Positions 1 through 9,000 of a stretch of 48,205 bases of DNA are shown piece by piece. Each line of letters opens with the position of its first letter. The stretch's first letter is position 1. Source of the stretch: Prevotella sp. (GTDB taxonomy: Bacteria > Bacteroidota > Bacteroidia > Bacteroidales > Bacteroidaceae). The stretch spans positions 1 through 48,205 of the forward strand of contig JAGAAJ010000001.1 in the NCBI GenBank assembly GCA_017615355.1. Direction: 5' to 3'. A program made the translations under genes and the position numbers. The notes beneath the pieces are model-generated. The model searched no databases, was not told the DNA's origin, and saw nothing but the letters and a program-made list of their open reading frames with translations.

Positions 1-938
1 TACTCGGCCCCACGGCGGTCGGCCTCGGCATCGCCCGTACGCTTCGTGGTACCTGCGATGGGGTCGATGTAGGCGCGGAACTTAGCCCCTGTGCCCGACG
101 GTTTTCCGTCGGGTGTCACGGCCTCAATCCGGCAATGCGTCTCGGGGCTGCTTCCGAATATCCTGAACCCGCCGAAGTCGAAATAGAATAGATAGGGCGA
201 GGGATTGATGCTGCGCAGGGCGCGATAGAGCTTGAAGTCGTCGCCCTCGTACTTCTGGATGAAGCGGCGCGAAAGCACAATCTGGAACACATCGCCACGC
301 AGACAGTGCTGGATGCCCTTGCGGATATTCGCCTTGTGCTCCTCGTCGGTCAGCGGACTCGTCGTCTCGCCCACAGGGTGAAAATCGTAAGCCTTCACGT
401 TGGCCTTGTTCATGGCGCGCATCACATCGTCGAGCTTTGCCTCGCCATCGAGCGACACGATCTTCAGCGTGTTATTAAAGTGGTCGAACACAATCACCAC
501 CTTATATAATATATAGAGCAGGTCGGGCGCGTCGTTCTTCGCCTGCGTCTCGTCCTTCACGGCGATGTCCTCGAAATAGCGCACAGCGTTAAAGCTGGTG
601 TAGCCGAAGAGTCCGCAAATCTTGGCATCGTCACCCTCGACATGGATACGATCAATCAACTGGTGAATAGCCTTGTCAGAGCGATACTCCTTATTCACCT
701 CGTGCTGAAAGGTCGTGCCGTCAGGATAGGTGATGGTAGCCACACCGTGACCAATAGCCACGCTGGCCATAGGCTCGATGCCGATAAACGAGCGCGAGTT
801 GTCTTTCTCGTGATAGTCGGAGCTCTCCATCAGCGCACTCTGCGGATACAGGTCGCGCAGCCTCATATACACGCCTACTGGGGTGTACAGATCCGCGAGA
901 ATCGTCTTACTGGTTGTCGTATATTTAAACGTTTCCAT
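1..938 (-). CDS. trpE: Anthranilate synthase component I, 3' end beyond window
   Basis: Chorismate-binding subunit that makes anthranilate, the first committed step of tryptophan synthesis, normally with a TrpG glutaminase. I translated the minus strand from an ATG at 938 (METFKYTT); 312 codons are in the window and the C-terminal part lies outside. Recognisable segments are the N-terminal LMESSD stretch (feedback Trp-site region in the family), GDVFQIVLSRRF, LRSINPSPYLFYF, IFGSSPE and DPIAGTTKRTGD, all typical of TrpE. It lies 30 bases after trpB and is probably co-transcribed under the attenuator upstream of trpB. Oddity: between the SSPE and PIAGT motifs there is a run PDGKPSG encoded by a perfect inverted repeat (94-113), and this stretch looks longer than in the family as I remember it. 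Identification is confident. Confidence 0.93.
   Translation of the reverse strand, partial: METFKYTTTSKTILADLYTPVGVYMRLRDLYPQSALMESSDYHEKDNSRSFIGIEPMASVAIGHGVATITYPDGTTFQHEVNKEYRSDKAIHQLIDRIHVEGDDAKICGLFGYTSFNAVRYFEDIAVKDETQAKNDAPDLLYILYKVVIVFDHFNNTLKIVSLDGEAKLDDVMRAMNKANVKAYDFHPVGETTSPLTDEEHKANIRKGIQHCLRGDVFQIVLSRRFIQKYEGDDFKLYRALRSINPSPYLFYFDFGGFRIFGSSPETHCRIEAVTPDGKPSGTGAKFRAYIDPIAGTTKRTGDAEADRRGAE
94..113. repeat. Palindrome family A, copy in trpE
   Basis: CCCGACGGTTTTCCGTCGGG is an inverted repeat with 8-base arms inside trpE. It is nearly the same sequence as two palindromes in the 2328-aa protein gene at 26739-26758 and 31655-31674. It is read here as PDGKPSG without disturbing the frame. 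Confidence 0.8.
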
Positions 939-968
939 AAAATTCGTGTAATTAGTGAAATTCGTGGT

Positions 969-2174
969 TTAAAAATTCCCGTATTCCTTTGCCATCGCCT
1001 TGTTCTTCAAATACGTTTCCACGTCCTTGTCGCCTCGGCCGCTGACCGTCAGTACGACGACATCGCTTGGTTTGAACGTGAGTTTCTTCAGGGCGGCGAT
1101 GGCGTGTGCACTTTCGATGGCCGGGATGATGCCCTCCATGCGAGTCAGCTCGTAACCGCCGTAGATAGCCTCGTCGTCATTGATACTCAGCACCTGCGTG
1201 CGACCCTTCTTCGCCATGTTGCAGTGCATGGGACCTACGCCAGGATAATCGAGACCGGCAGAAATCGTAAATGCCTCCTGAATCTGGCCGTCCTCGTCCT
1301 GCATCACCAACATCTTCGCGCCGTGCAGAATTCCTGTTGTTCCCTTATGGATGGTGGCAGCAGTATAGTCAGTTTCCCAGCCGTGTCCGCCAGCTTCAGC
1401 CAAAACAATCTTCACGCGTTCGTCATCGACATAATGGTAGATTGTGCCGGCGGCATTGCTTCCGCCTCCGATACACGCGATGAGATAGTCAGGATAGTCG
1501 CGACCAATCTTCTCTTCCAATTGCCATTTGATTTCTTCAGAGATGACGCTCTGCATACGGGCTACAAGGTCTGGGTAGGGGTGAGGCCCCATTGTAGAGC
1601 CGACGATATAGAAAGTGTCAGCGGGATGACAGCACCAATCGCGGATAGCCTCACTGCATGCGTCGCTGAGGGTCATGTTTCCTGTGCGAACAGGGTGGAC
1701 TTCAGCTCCCAGCATCTTCATGCGTTCCACGTTGGTGTGCTGGCGCTCAACATCGGTAGCACCCATAAACACCTCGCATTTCATGTTCATCAGCGCACAC
1801 ACCGTTGCCGTAGCCACGCCATGCTGTCCGGCTCCTGTCTCAGCGATAATCCTCGTCTTACCCATCTTCTTGGCCAACAGAATCTGTCCGATGGTATTAT
1901 TGATCTTGTGGGCACACGTGTGGTTCAGGTCCTCACGCTTCAAGTACATCTGACAGCCGTATTTTTCGCTCATACGCTTGGCGTAGTACAGTGGTGACGG
2001 ACGTCCAACGTAGTCTTTCAGCAATGCATGATACTCCTGCTTAAACTCCTCACTCTCGATAATGGGCAGATAAGCATCCTGTAAGTCCTTCACACACTTG
2101 TAGAGAATCTCCGGCACATACGCGCCACCGAACTCTCCATAGAATCCTTTCTCGTCAACTTGAAATTTTTTCAT
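969..2174 (-). CDS. trpB: Tryptophan synthase beta chain
   Basis: PLP enzyme that condenses indole with serine to give tryptophan. At 401 aa it has the normal length for the short TrpB type. The start MKKFQVDEKGFYGEFGGAYVP is the classic TrpB N-terminus. The PLP lysine is in HTCAHKINN (about K90), followed by AETGAGQHGVA, the phosphate-binding CIGGGSNA, and the C-terminal SGRGDKD. Oddity: the family motif is usually HTGAHK, so a Cys replaces the Gly three residues before the lysine (codon TGT versus GGT). It is the first structural gene of a trp operon, with trpE 30 bases downstream. Expression is probably controlled by the leader peptide and terminator at 2228-2358. Confidence 0.97.
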   Translation of the reverse strand: MKKFQVDEKGFYGEFGGAYVPEILYKCVKDLQDAYLPIIESEEFKQEYHALLKDYVGRPSPLYYAKRMSEKYGCQMYLKREDLNHTCAHKINNTIGQILLAKKMGKTRIIAETGAGQHGVATATVCALMNMKCEVFMGATDVERQHTNVERMKMLGAEVHPVRTGNMTLSDACSEAIRDWCCHPADTFYIVGSTMGPHPYPDLVARMQSVISEEIKWQLEEKIGRDYPDYLIACIGGGSNAAGTIYHYVDDERVKIVLAEAGGHGWETDYTAATIHKGTTGILHGAKMLVMQDEDGQIQEAFTISAGLDYPGVGPMHCNMAKKGRTQVLSINDDEAIYGGYELTRMEGIIPAIESAHAIAALKKLTFKPSDVVVLTVSGRGDKDVETYLKNKAMAKEYGNF

Positions 2175-2227
2175 ATCTAAATACGTTTTTGTTTTGTCTC
2201 TTTATTCCCTGTTTTTTCTACAAAAAG

Positions 2228-2261
2228 TGAGGAGCCCGCCGTAAGAACGACAGGCCCCTCA
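2228..2261 (-). terminator. trp operon attenuator (intrinsic terminator)
   Basis: On the minus strand a 15-bp stem (three G-U pairs) closes a 4-base UCUU loop and is followed by CTTTTTG. It lies between the leader peptide stop (2308) and the trpB start (2174), the position expected of a transcription attenuator. I did not find a convincing alternative antiterminator pairing by eye. Confidence 0.85.
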
Positions 2262-2307
2262 GTATTTTCTTTGCTAAACTTGCAGGTACGCGACTATCTT
2301 CTCACGA

Positions 2308-2358
2308 TTATTCGAATCTTGAGCTGCGCCACCACCAATAGTTTGCTTTTCTTGTCAT
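2308..2358 (-). CDS. trpL: trp leader peptide (MTRKANYWWWRSSRFE)
   Basis: A 16-residue ORF on the minus strand starts at 2358 and ends with TAA at 2308-2310. It has three consecutive TGG codons at residues 8-10. It lies 36 bases downstream of a good Bacteroidetes -7 box and 47 bases upstream of a strong intrinsic terminator, which precedes trpB. Three adjacent Trp codons in 16 residues, directly ahead of trpB, is very unlikely by chance. The expected role, from the general attenuation mechanism, is that ribosome stalling at the Trp codons when tryptophan is scarce prevents terminator formation. The mechanism is inferred; the peptide, its position and the terminator are visible. Confidence 0.85.
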   Translation of the reverse strand: MTRKANYWWWRSSRFE

Positions 2359-2400
2359 TGTTTTTTCAGACTTTTACGCCCTTTTGTTTATTTTCGTCGG

Positions 2401-2431
2401 CAAAAGTACATATTTTCTATCAATCTGCAAA
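2401..2431 (-). promoter_or_regulatory. trp operon promoter
   Basis: On the minus strand, TTTG (2428-2431) and TACTTTTG (2401-2408) are separated by 19 bases, matching the Bacteroidetes TTTG/TAnnTTTG promoter. The predicted start lies about 35 bases before the leader peptide. Confidence 0.75.
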
Positions 2432-2500
2432 ATTTTTCGCCACTTTTTTCGTCAAAGCGCCAAAAAACTTGTTTTCTCTGACTATAACAGATAAAACAAG

Positions 2501-2527
2501 GACGGCACCCTTGTTTAGGATGCCGCC
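2501..2527 (-). terminator. Terminator of the susCD operon
   Basis: On the minus strand, just after the stop codon of the lipoprotein gene (2555), an 11-bp GC-rich stem with a 5-base loop is followed by a T-rich stretch (CTTGTTTTATC). It closes the susC-susD-lipoprotein operon and separates it from the trp promoter. Confidence 0.75.
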
Positions 2528-2554
2528 ATTGTAGTATGATTAGAAGTCGACGTC

Positions 2555-4282
2555 TTATTTGAAGTCGGTGATAGCAGGAAGAACCTTTGCCTTTGCAGCC
2601 TTCTTCACGGGAATCAGGCTTGTGTTGGCGCTGGGCATCTGCTTCTTGTCAAGACCGAGGGCACGAGCCTGGGCGGGAGTGAGTGTGAAGATCTCCTCAC
2701 CCTTGCCGAAGACACCTTGAGAGACAAAGTAGGCCACACGGAAGTGGAAGGCGAGCGTCTCAGGGTCGTAGTAGCTCTGTCCTAAAGCCCAAGCGGGATT
2801 CAGGGCATCAGCCTCGCCAATGTACACGTCGCCATAGGTACTGTGTGTGTAGCCGGTGAACTGGTTGGGCACCGTGACCAAGTTGGTATTCTTATCCATC
2901 TTGAAAGTGAAGTCTACGTCGTAGCCCCAGTGAGTAATGCGGTAGACATCTTCCTCAGCGTTGTATTGCAGCTCGAGGCCTGGATCGGTTGCCGGGTCGT
3001 CTGCACTACCGAAGAAGAGCGTGTATACGTAGTCACCAACACCTACAGATTCCCAAGGGTTGGCCGAACCACCATAATATTCAAAGTCTGCAGTATAGCC
3101 TTCTTTCAACTCGCCATCGTCAACAACCACCACCAGCAAAGAAAGCTTGCCGACCAGCCCCTCGGGAATAGGCACAAAGTTATAGCCATTGACCACGGGT
3201 GTTGACTCAACCTCGTCACTCAGCAAGGCAGCTGCTGCTTCGTCCTTGTCGGCATCGGCACTTACTATAACGGCTCTGACATCGGTAGCATCAGCACCCA
3301 AGGAAGCCGTAAATCCGAAAGAAGCCTGACCATTTGCATCGGTCAAGATGCCAAGAGGCTCTGCCTCAATAGAGAAGTCCTTCTTATAGAAGCCAGGGAA
3401 GACAATGCTCACCATACCATCGTTCTGCGAATAGTTCCATCCACCAACGCTGAACATGTAGTAGCGCGGGGCCAGCTGGATTTCGCCAGGCAGACCGTTC
3501 TCCTGATACTCAATCACATAGCTGTGCAACCAATACTCCTCAGGACCAGTGTTGGTGAAACGGGAAGGATGCAGAATATAGATGTCATCGTCATAGCTGG
3601 GATGATGGTAGCCAGTGTTGTAGTCGCCCCAATATACGAGGTCGTTCTGCGTCACGGTAACACCACGCACTTCATCTCCGGGTTTGAGGATGCGTATCTC
3701 AAGATATTCATCCTGGTTGCCGTCATCCACAGAATTATAGGCTCCATAGATACGGAACACATTGGTGTCCTCAGTGTTCTGCATAATGGTCACCTTTTCG
3801 GAGTTCTCAAAGAAGTCGTCATAGTAGGTACCAGTACCCAGAGTCTTGTAGGGCGACAGGGCGCCTGCACTGAAGGCATAGACAGTCGAACCATAGGCCG
3901 ATGTCAAGTCGGTGCTTGTGATGCTGATGGTATCAGGCACAAACTTGTCGTAGACCATCTTCGTATTGTCATAACCGACAGTGATGATAGCCTCATTCTG
4001 ACCGGCAGCAAACGATACGCTGGCGGGGACATTGTAGAAGCCCGTGGTGTCGGTATGAGCCAGATTCACCGTGATGGCTTCGTCAGTCTTCACGCGCTTG
4101 ATGGGCACAGTGAACTCGGAGCCGCTCATGGGAATCTCTATCTTGGAAGCGAGGTTATTGGCGAAATAGACCTGCTGTCCGCTAACAGTAGCCCACTGAT
4201 AGTCGTCGTCGTCGTTGGAGCAGGCGGTAAAGCCGACCACAGCAACGAGGGCTACGCACAAACTATAAAAATATTTTTTCAT
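2555..4282 (-). CDS. SusCD-associated surface lipoprotein
   Basis: Predicted outer-membrane lipoprotein of 575 aa in the third position of a susC-susD operon, where glycan-binding SusE/SusF-like proteins usually sit. The signal peptide MKKYFYSLCVALVAVVGFTAC ends in a lipobox, and the mature N-terminus CSNDDDD fits the acidic surface-export signal of Bacteroidetes lipoproteins. The first 130 residues are beta-rich and resemble an Ig- or Calx-beta-like module; the rest is rich in Tyr, Trp and Gly, consistent with carbohydrate binding. I do not recognise a named family. It starts 37 bases after susD and is followed by a terminator. A glycan-binding role is inferred from position. Confidence 0.8.
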   Translation of the reverse strand: MKKYFYSLCVALVAVVGFTACSNDDDDYQWATVSGQQVYFANNLASKIEIPMSGSEFTVPIKRVKTDEAITVNLAHTDTTGFYNVPASVSFAAGQNEAIITVGYDNTKMVYDKFVPDTISITSTDLTSAYGSTVYAFSAGALSPYKTLGTGTYYDDFFENSEKVTIMQNTEDTNVFRIYGAYNSVDDGNQDEYLEIRILKPGDEVRGVTVTQNDLVYWGDYNTGYHHPSYDDDIYILHPSRFTNTGPEEYWLHSYVIEYQENGLPGEIQLAPRYYMFSVGGWNYSQNDGMVSIVFPGFYKKDFSIEAEPLGILTDANGQASFGFTASLGADATDVRAVIVSADADKDEAAAALLSDEVESTPVVNGYNFVPIPEGLVGKLSLLVVVVDDGELKEGYTADFEYYGGSANPWESVGVGDYVYTLFFGSADDPATDPGLELQYNAEEDVYRITHWGYDVDFTFKMDKNTNLVTVPNQFTGYTHSTYGDVYIGEADALNPAWALGQSYYDPETLAFHFRVAYFVSQGVFGKGEEIFTLTPAQARALGLDKKQMPSANTSLIPVKKAAKAKVLPAITDFK

Positions 4283-4319
4283 AACAGTGTTTCTTTTTAT
4301 TGATTGAATGACTCAAAAC

Positions 4320-6023
4320 TTACCAGACGTACTCCTCAGAGTTCTTGCCAGGATACTGCGGGTCCTTGTTGTTGGTGCAGTCATAGTTGTAGTTGGTCTC
4401 GGTCTGCACGATACACCAGTTCATCCATTCAGGCGTAGTCTCGCTGTTGTAGCGGTAGCCGTCGGTGTGGTTCGAACCAGCATAGCTGCGGATGATACCC
4501 TTCTGCAGACGCTTGATGTCGAAGGTAGCCATACCCTCACCCCAGAACTCAACGCGGCGCTGCCACCAGCACTCATTCTGGAACTTGGAAGTCGTAGTGT
4601 TGTAGTAAGCCTCGTTGTGAGTGCCATATACGTAGTCGGCATCGCGGGTCTTAGCGAACTTGGTGAGCAGCTCAATGCCGCGAGCCTCGTTCTGCATACC
4701 TGCAGCCTCAGCCTCGATGAGGTACATCTCCTCAACGCGCATAATAGGAACAGCAACCACAAAGCCAATATACTGGTTGTCGCGTCCAGCCTCACCGCCA
4801 GCGGTGCGGAACTTCAGGGGCAGACCACCCACCTTGCCGTAGCCGCGTGCAGCCAGACCAGTATTGATGAGCCAGTCGGGATGGTTGGAGTAAGCGCTCA
4901 GAGCTTCCAAACCCTCGGGTGTGGGATTGCCATCACCGTCGGCAATCTCGATGTTGTCGTCGATGGCGAAGTCTACGTAGCACTTCTTGCGGCAGTCAGT
5001 AGCGGGAATGGTCTCATAGAGGTGACGGTCGATGATGAACGGCTGGCCATAGTTGGCAGCATAACCGCAACCCGAAACCGTAGGATTGATCTCGATACAC
5101 ATCATCGAGCCCCAGCTGGAGTCAGCGTCGTTGTTCAGGATCTGTGGGTCATCGGTCTTGTAGGTCATGCCAAACATCCAAGCACCGTTAGGTGTGTTGA
5201 AGCCTGTGTTCCAGTCGGTATACTCGGCCTGGGTCATGATGGTGTAGCCATTCTGAGCCATCTTTGCATACTTCTCAGCGTTAGCCCAGTCCTCCATCTC
5301 CAGATAGGCACGTGCTTTCAAGCCGTAAACCACGCTCTGGTCAGGAGTGTAGACATCGGTACGCTTATAGTCGGCCAGCAGTGTCTCAGCCTTGTCGAGG
5401 TCGCTGAGGATGAAAGCCCACATATCCTCGTTGGTAGCACGGGGATTGTGTGCCAGGTCCTGCAGCGAGGTATTCTCGTTGACGATGGGCACGCTGACTG
5501 ACTGCTCGCCAGTCTTAGCCAGAGCATAAGGTTTCTGGGCATACATACGGGCCAGATCCATATAGAAGTAGGCACGCATAGCGTAAGCTATACCAGCACC
5601 AGCTTTCTGGTCTTCGGCAGGCTCCTCGCCAGCCATAGAAAGCACTTCGTTGCAGCTCTTGATCCATCCGTAGTAGTAGGTCCAAGGCATCTGCGACATA
5701 CGGTATGAGGGACCCAGATACTGAACGGTATACCAGTAGGTGTACCAGTTCTGATAGACATAGACAACGTCCTGTCCCATGATGTCACGCTCCAGATAGA
5801 AAGCGGGAATACCCAGGTCATAGGGATAGTTGTTGTCGCCTCCGCCATAGACGAACTCTCCGCAGAGAGTGGCCGTGATGGCAGCAACGGCATTGTTGAA
5901 GGCGCCAGGAGCACTCTTCACCTGATCGACGGTGATGGTGCTGCTCTGCGGCTCAATTTCCTTGATGCAGCTGGTTGTCGTCAACGTAGCGGCAACCGCG
6001 ATGATAGATAATATCTTTTTCAT
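4320..6023 (-). CDS. SusD/RagB-family glycan-binding lipoprotein
   Basis: Cell-surface lipoprotein that forms the lid of the SusC channel and captures oligosaccharides. I place the start at 6023 (MKKILSIIAV), six codons inside the longest frame, because this gives a clean signal peptide ending in the lipobox TTTSC; the acidic CIKEIEP follows. The protein is 567 aa, usual for the family. The N-terminal half has the helical TPR-like pattern of SusD (WIKSCNEVL, AYAMRAYFYMDLARMYA, LKARAYLEMEDWANAEKYA). The C-terminal part has the typical VPIMRVEEMYLIEAEA and QRRVEFWGEG segments. It starts 22 bases after susC ends, so the pair is co-transcribed. The substrate cannot be read from the sequence. Confidence 0.95.
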   Translation of the reverse strand: MKKILSIIAVAATLTTTSCIKEIEPQSSTITVDQVKSAPGAFNNAVAAITATLCGEFVYGGGDNNYPYDLGIPAFYLERDIMGQDVVYVYQNWYTYWYTVQYLGPSYRMSQMPWTYYYGWIKSCNEVLSMAGEEPAEDQKAGAGIAYAMRAYFYMDLARMYAQKPYALAKTGEQSVSVPIVNENTSLQDLAHNPRATNEDMWAFILSDLDKAETLLADYKRTDVYTPDQSVVYGLKARAYLEMEDWANAEKYAKMAQNGYTIMTQAEYTDWNTGFNTPNGAWMFGMTYKTDDPQILNNDADSSWGSMMCIEINPTVSGCGYAANYGQPFIIDRHLYETIPATDCRKKCYVDFAIDDNIEIADGDGNPTPEGLEALSAYSNHPDWLINTGLAARGYGKVGGLPLKFRTAGGEAGRDNQYIGFVVAVPIMRVEEMYLIEAEAAGMQNEARGIELLTKFAKTRDADYVYGTHNEAYYNTTTSKFQNECWWQRRVEFWGEGMATFDIKRLQKGIIRSYAGSNHTDGYRYNSETTPEWMNWCIVQTETNYNYDCTNNKDPQYPGKNSEEYVW

Positions 6024-6045
6024 ATTGCTTGTTTCCTCCATGATT

Positions 6046-9000
6046 TTAGAATGTCAACTGAATACCACCGGAGATAGTGCGTACAGGCGAGTAGGTGTTG
6101 ATAGACTTCACGCTACCGTAGCTCTGACGCGGGTCGAAGCCCTGACGCTTGGACCAGAGATAGAGGTTCTCACCCGAGCAGTAAACGCGGATGTTCTGCA
6201 GTCCAGCCTTGGTGATAAGGCTCTTGGGGAGAGTGTAACCGACAGTAAACGACTGGAAGTTCAGGTAAGAGGCATTGGTCAGGAAACGATCGCTGCCGTA
6301 TGCTGAGTAGTTGTCGCCAAACTGCCAGCGGGGGAAGTTGCTGCTTGTGTTGGTGGGTGAATAGGCAGTGAGCACATCCTTGTGGAAGGTGCTACCGGCA
6401 TCAGAGGTGCTGGTGCCAGGACCTACGAGACCTGCATACTGCGAGTCGTAGACCTTGCCGCCCAACTGATAGTCAAACGATGCGGTGACGTCGAAGTCAT
6501 AGAAGCGCAGGCTGGTGGAGAAACCGCCGAATGCCTTAGGCAGGATAGAGCCGTTGGCATAGCGCTGGGCCTGACCGATATCAGTGGTAGCGCCGCTCTT
6601 CTCAGTACCAGGCTTGTTCACGACGTTAGTACCTGTCCATGTGACATTGCCGTCATCATCAGTCTCGCTGCTGAAAGTGCTGTTCAAAGGCTGGCCGTCG
6701 GCACCCATGTAGGGCTGACCATTTGCATCAAGCCTGTTGGTCAGGTTCTTGTCATAGTAGTACAGGGCCAGACCGGCTTTGCTCTCATCAAATTCTGTAT
6801 CGCCAGTGAGCTGGTAGGTGTTCTGGTTGTACACACCTGCGTAGGAGTAGGTCATATAGTTGTACATCGGACCGTCGATGGTGTACCAGTAGCTGCTCTC
6901 ATAGAAGCCGCCGTTGTCGGCAATCTTCGTTTCGGGCAGGTCAAGGATCTTCGTCGAGTTGGTCGAGATATTGGCCGTGACGTTCCAGGTGAAGTTCTTC
7001 GTGCGAATGATATCGCCGCTCAGCACCACCTCAAGACCGCTGTTGCGCATGTCGCCGATGTTGCCGTAGTAGCCGCGTGAACCGGCGCTCTCAGGAACGG
7101 AGAGCCAGAAGAGCAGGTCGCTGATCTTCTTGTTGTAGACATCAACGCTACCAGTCAGGCGACCCTTCCACAGGCTGAACTCAATACCAGCATTGAAGTT
7201 GGTCGTGGTTTCCCATGTAATATCAGGGTTACCGATGCGGTAGAATGACGGAGTCATCGAGGTGTCAGTGGCCTTCGAGAGGCTGTAGAGGTCGATGTAG
7301 GCCCAGCTGCCGATGGCGTCGTTACCCTGCTGACCGATAGAAGCCTTAATCTTCAACTGGTCAAGCCAGCCCTTGGTGCCTTCCATAAAGTTCTCCTTCG
7401 AGATGAGCCATGCGCCGCCTACACTCCAGAACGAACCCCAACGGTGATCTTTGTGGAAGTAGGAGGTGGCATCACGACGGTAGGAAGCCGAAGCGTAGTA
7501 TTTGTCGTTGTAGTTATACTGTGCGTTGCCGAAGTAGCCTTCCACGTTGTACTCTGTGGTGTAGCTGTTCGAGCCAGACATCGTAGCGAAAGCATTCAGC
7601 TCAGGAATCTCAGCCGAGAAACCGCCGGTACGCTCTGCATAGAGGTAACGGGTCTTGGTGTCGTACCACTCGTGGCCGGCCAGCACTGTCAGCTCATGCT
7701 TGCCAAAACGGTTGGCATAGTTCAGTGTCTGGATGTGGTTCTGGCGCAGCGTGTTGCTCTGGTACTTGTAGATCTGTCCGTTCACACCCACCTTCGGGCC
7801 ATAGAGTGCATTCTCATAGTCGGAGTAGCTGGTCTGGCCTAAGTTCAGGGTGCTGTTCAGCGTAGCCTTCAAGTGCTTGGTAATCTGTGCGTCGAGCACG
7901 TAGTTGCCATGCAGCTGGTTGCCCCAAGTGTAGATCTTGTTGTAGTTATTCGAGCCGAGGGGGTTACCCGTCTGCAGGAAAGCACGACCTATACCATAGT
8001 TGGTAGCTGCCACACCGTAGTCATACTGCATGTTGCCATTGGCGTCGGTGCGGATGACAGGCTGGTTTGTAACGGGGTCGAGGATACGCACGTAGGCAGG
8101 ATAGATAGGAGCGATACGTGAGGTGTAGTAGAACATGTTGGTCGAGCCGTAGCTGTCACTCGTCAGGTTCGGGTTCGAAGTGGTCTTCGAGTGCACATAG
8201 CCGATGTTGGCAGTCATCTTCAGCCAGGGCTTCAGCTGATAGTCGGCCTTCAGGCGGGCAGTGGTACGCTGGAATCCTGAGAACTGGATGATACCATCCT
8301 CGTCCAGGTAGCTCATGCTGGCGTAGTAGGAGCCGCGCTCGTTAGCAGCGTTGGCGCTGACGGTGTACTCCTGACGCAGAGCATTGTTGTAGGCAATGTC
8401 CGTCCAATCATCGGGCGTCATGTAGTAGGTCTCGCCGTTCCAGTTGTAAGCACGGCCCAGCGTAGCGTTGGGATTCAGCTTGCCATCGGTACCCACGAGA
8501 TTCTGACCGTCAGGAAGGGTGTAGACGTTGTAGCCCAGATGATCCATCATAGTCTTGTTGGCCCAAGAGTTGGCTGCATTCACGTCCAGTCCGTTCACGT
8601 TCTTGGCGTAGTTGTTCAGCTGGTCATAATAAACCTCGTAGTACTGGGCAGGATTCTTGATGACGTCATAGTCGGGAATGGCACGTGAGTTGGAACCCCA
8701 CTTGGCATCCACGGTAATCTGTGCGTCGCGGCTCTTACCCTTCTTCGTGGTGACGATGATCACACCAGCAGCACCACGTGCACCATACAGGGCTGCAGAG
8801 GCAGCGTCCTTCAGCACGGAGACAGACTCGATGTCGTCCACGGGGATGTTGGTCAGCGATGCGCTGTAGGGAGCGCCGTCAACAATAATCAGCGGGTCGG
8901 TGCCGGCATACATAGAGGCGATACCGCGGATGTTGATGCTACCCGAGCCAGAGCCAGGAGCACCAGAGGCACCACGGATCTGCAGGCCAGGCACTGAACC

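Noticed and set aside
642-1997. Long open frame on the plus strand opposite trpB (451 codons)
   Set aside because: It is antisense to a clearly recognisable trpB and trpE and encodes no recognisable protein; a GC-driven shadow frame.
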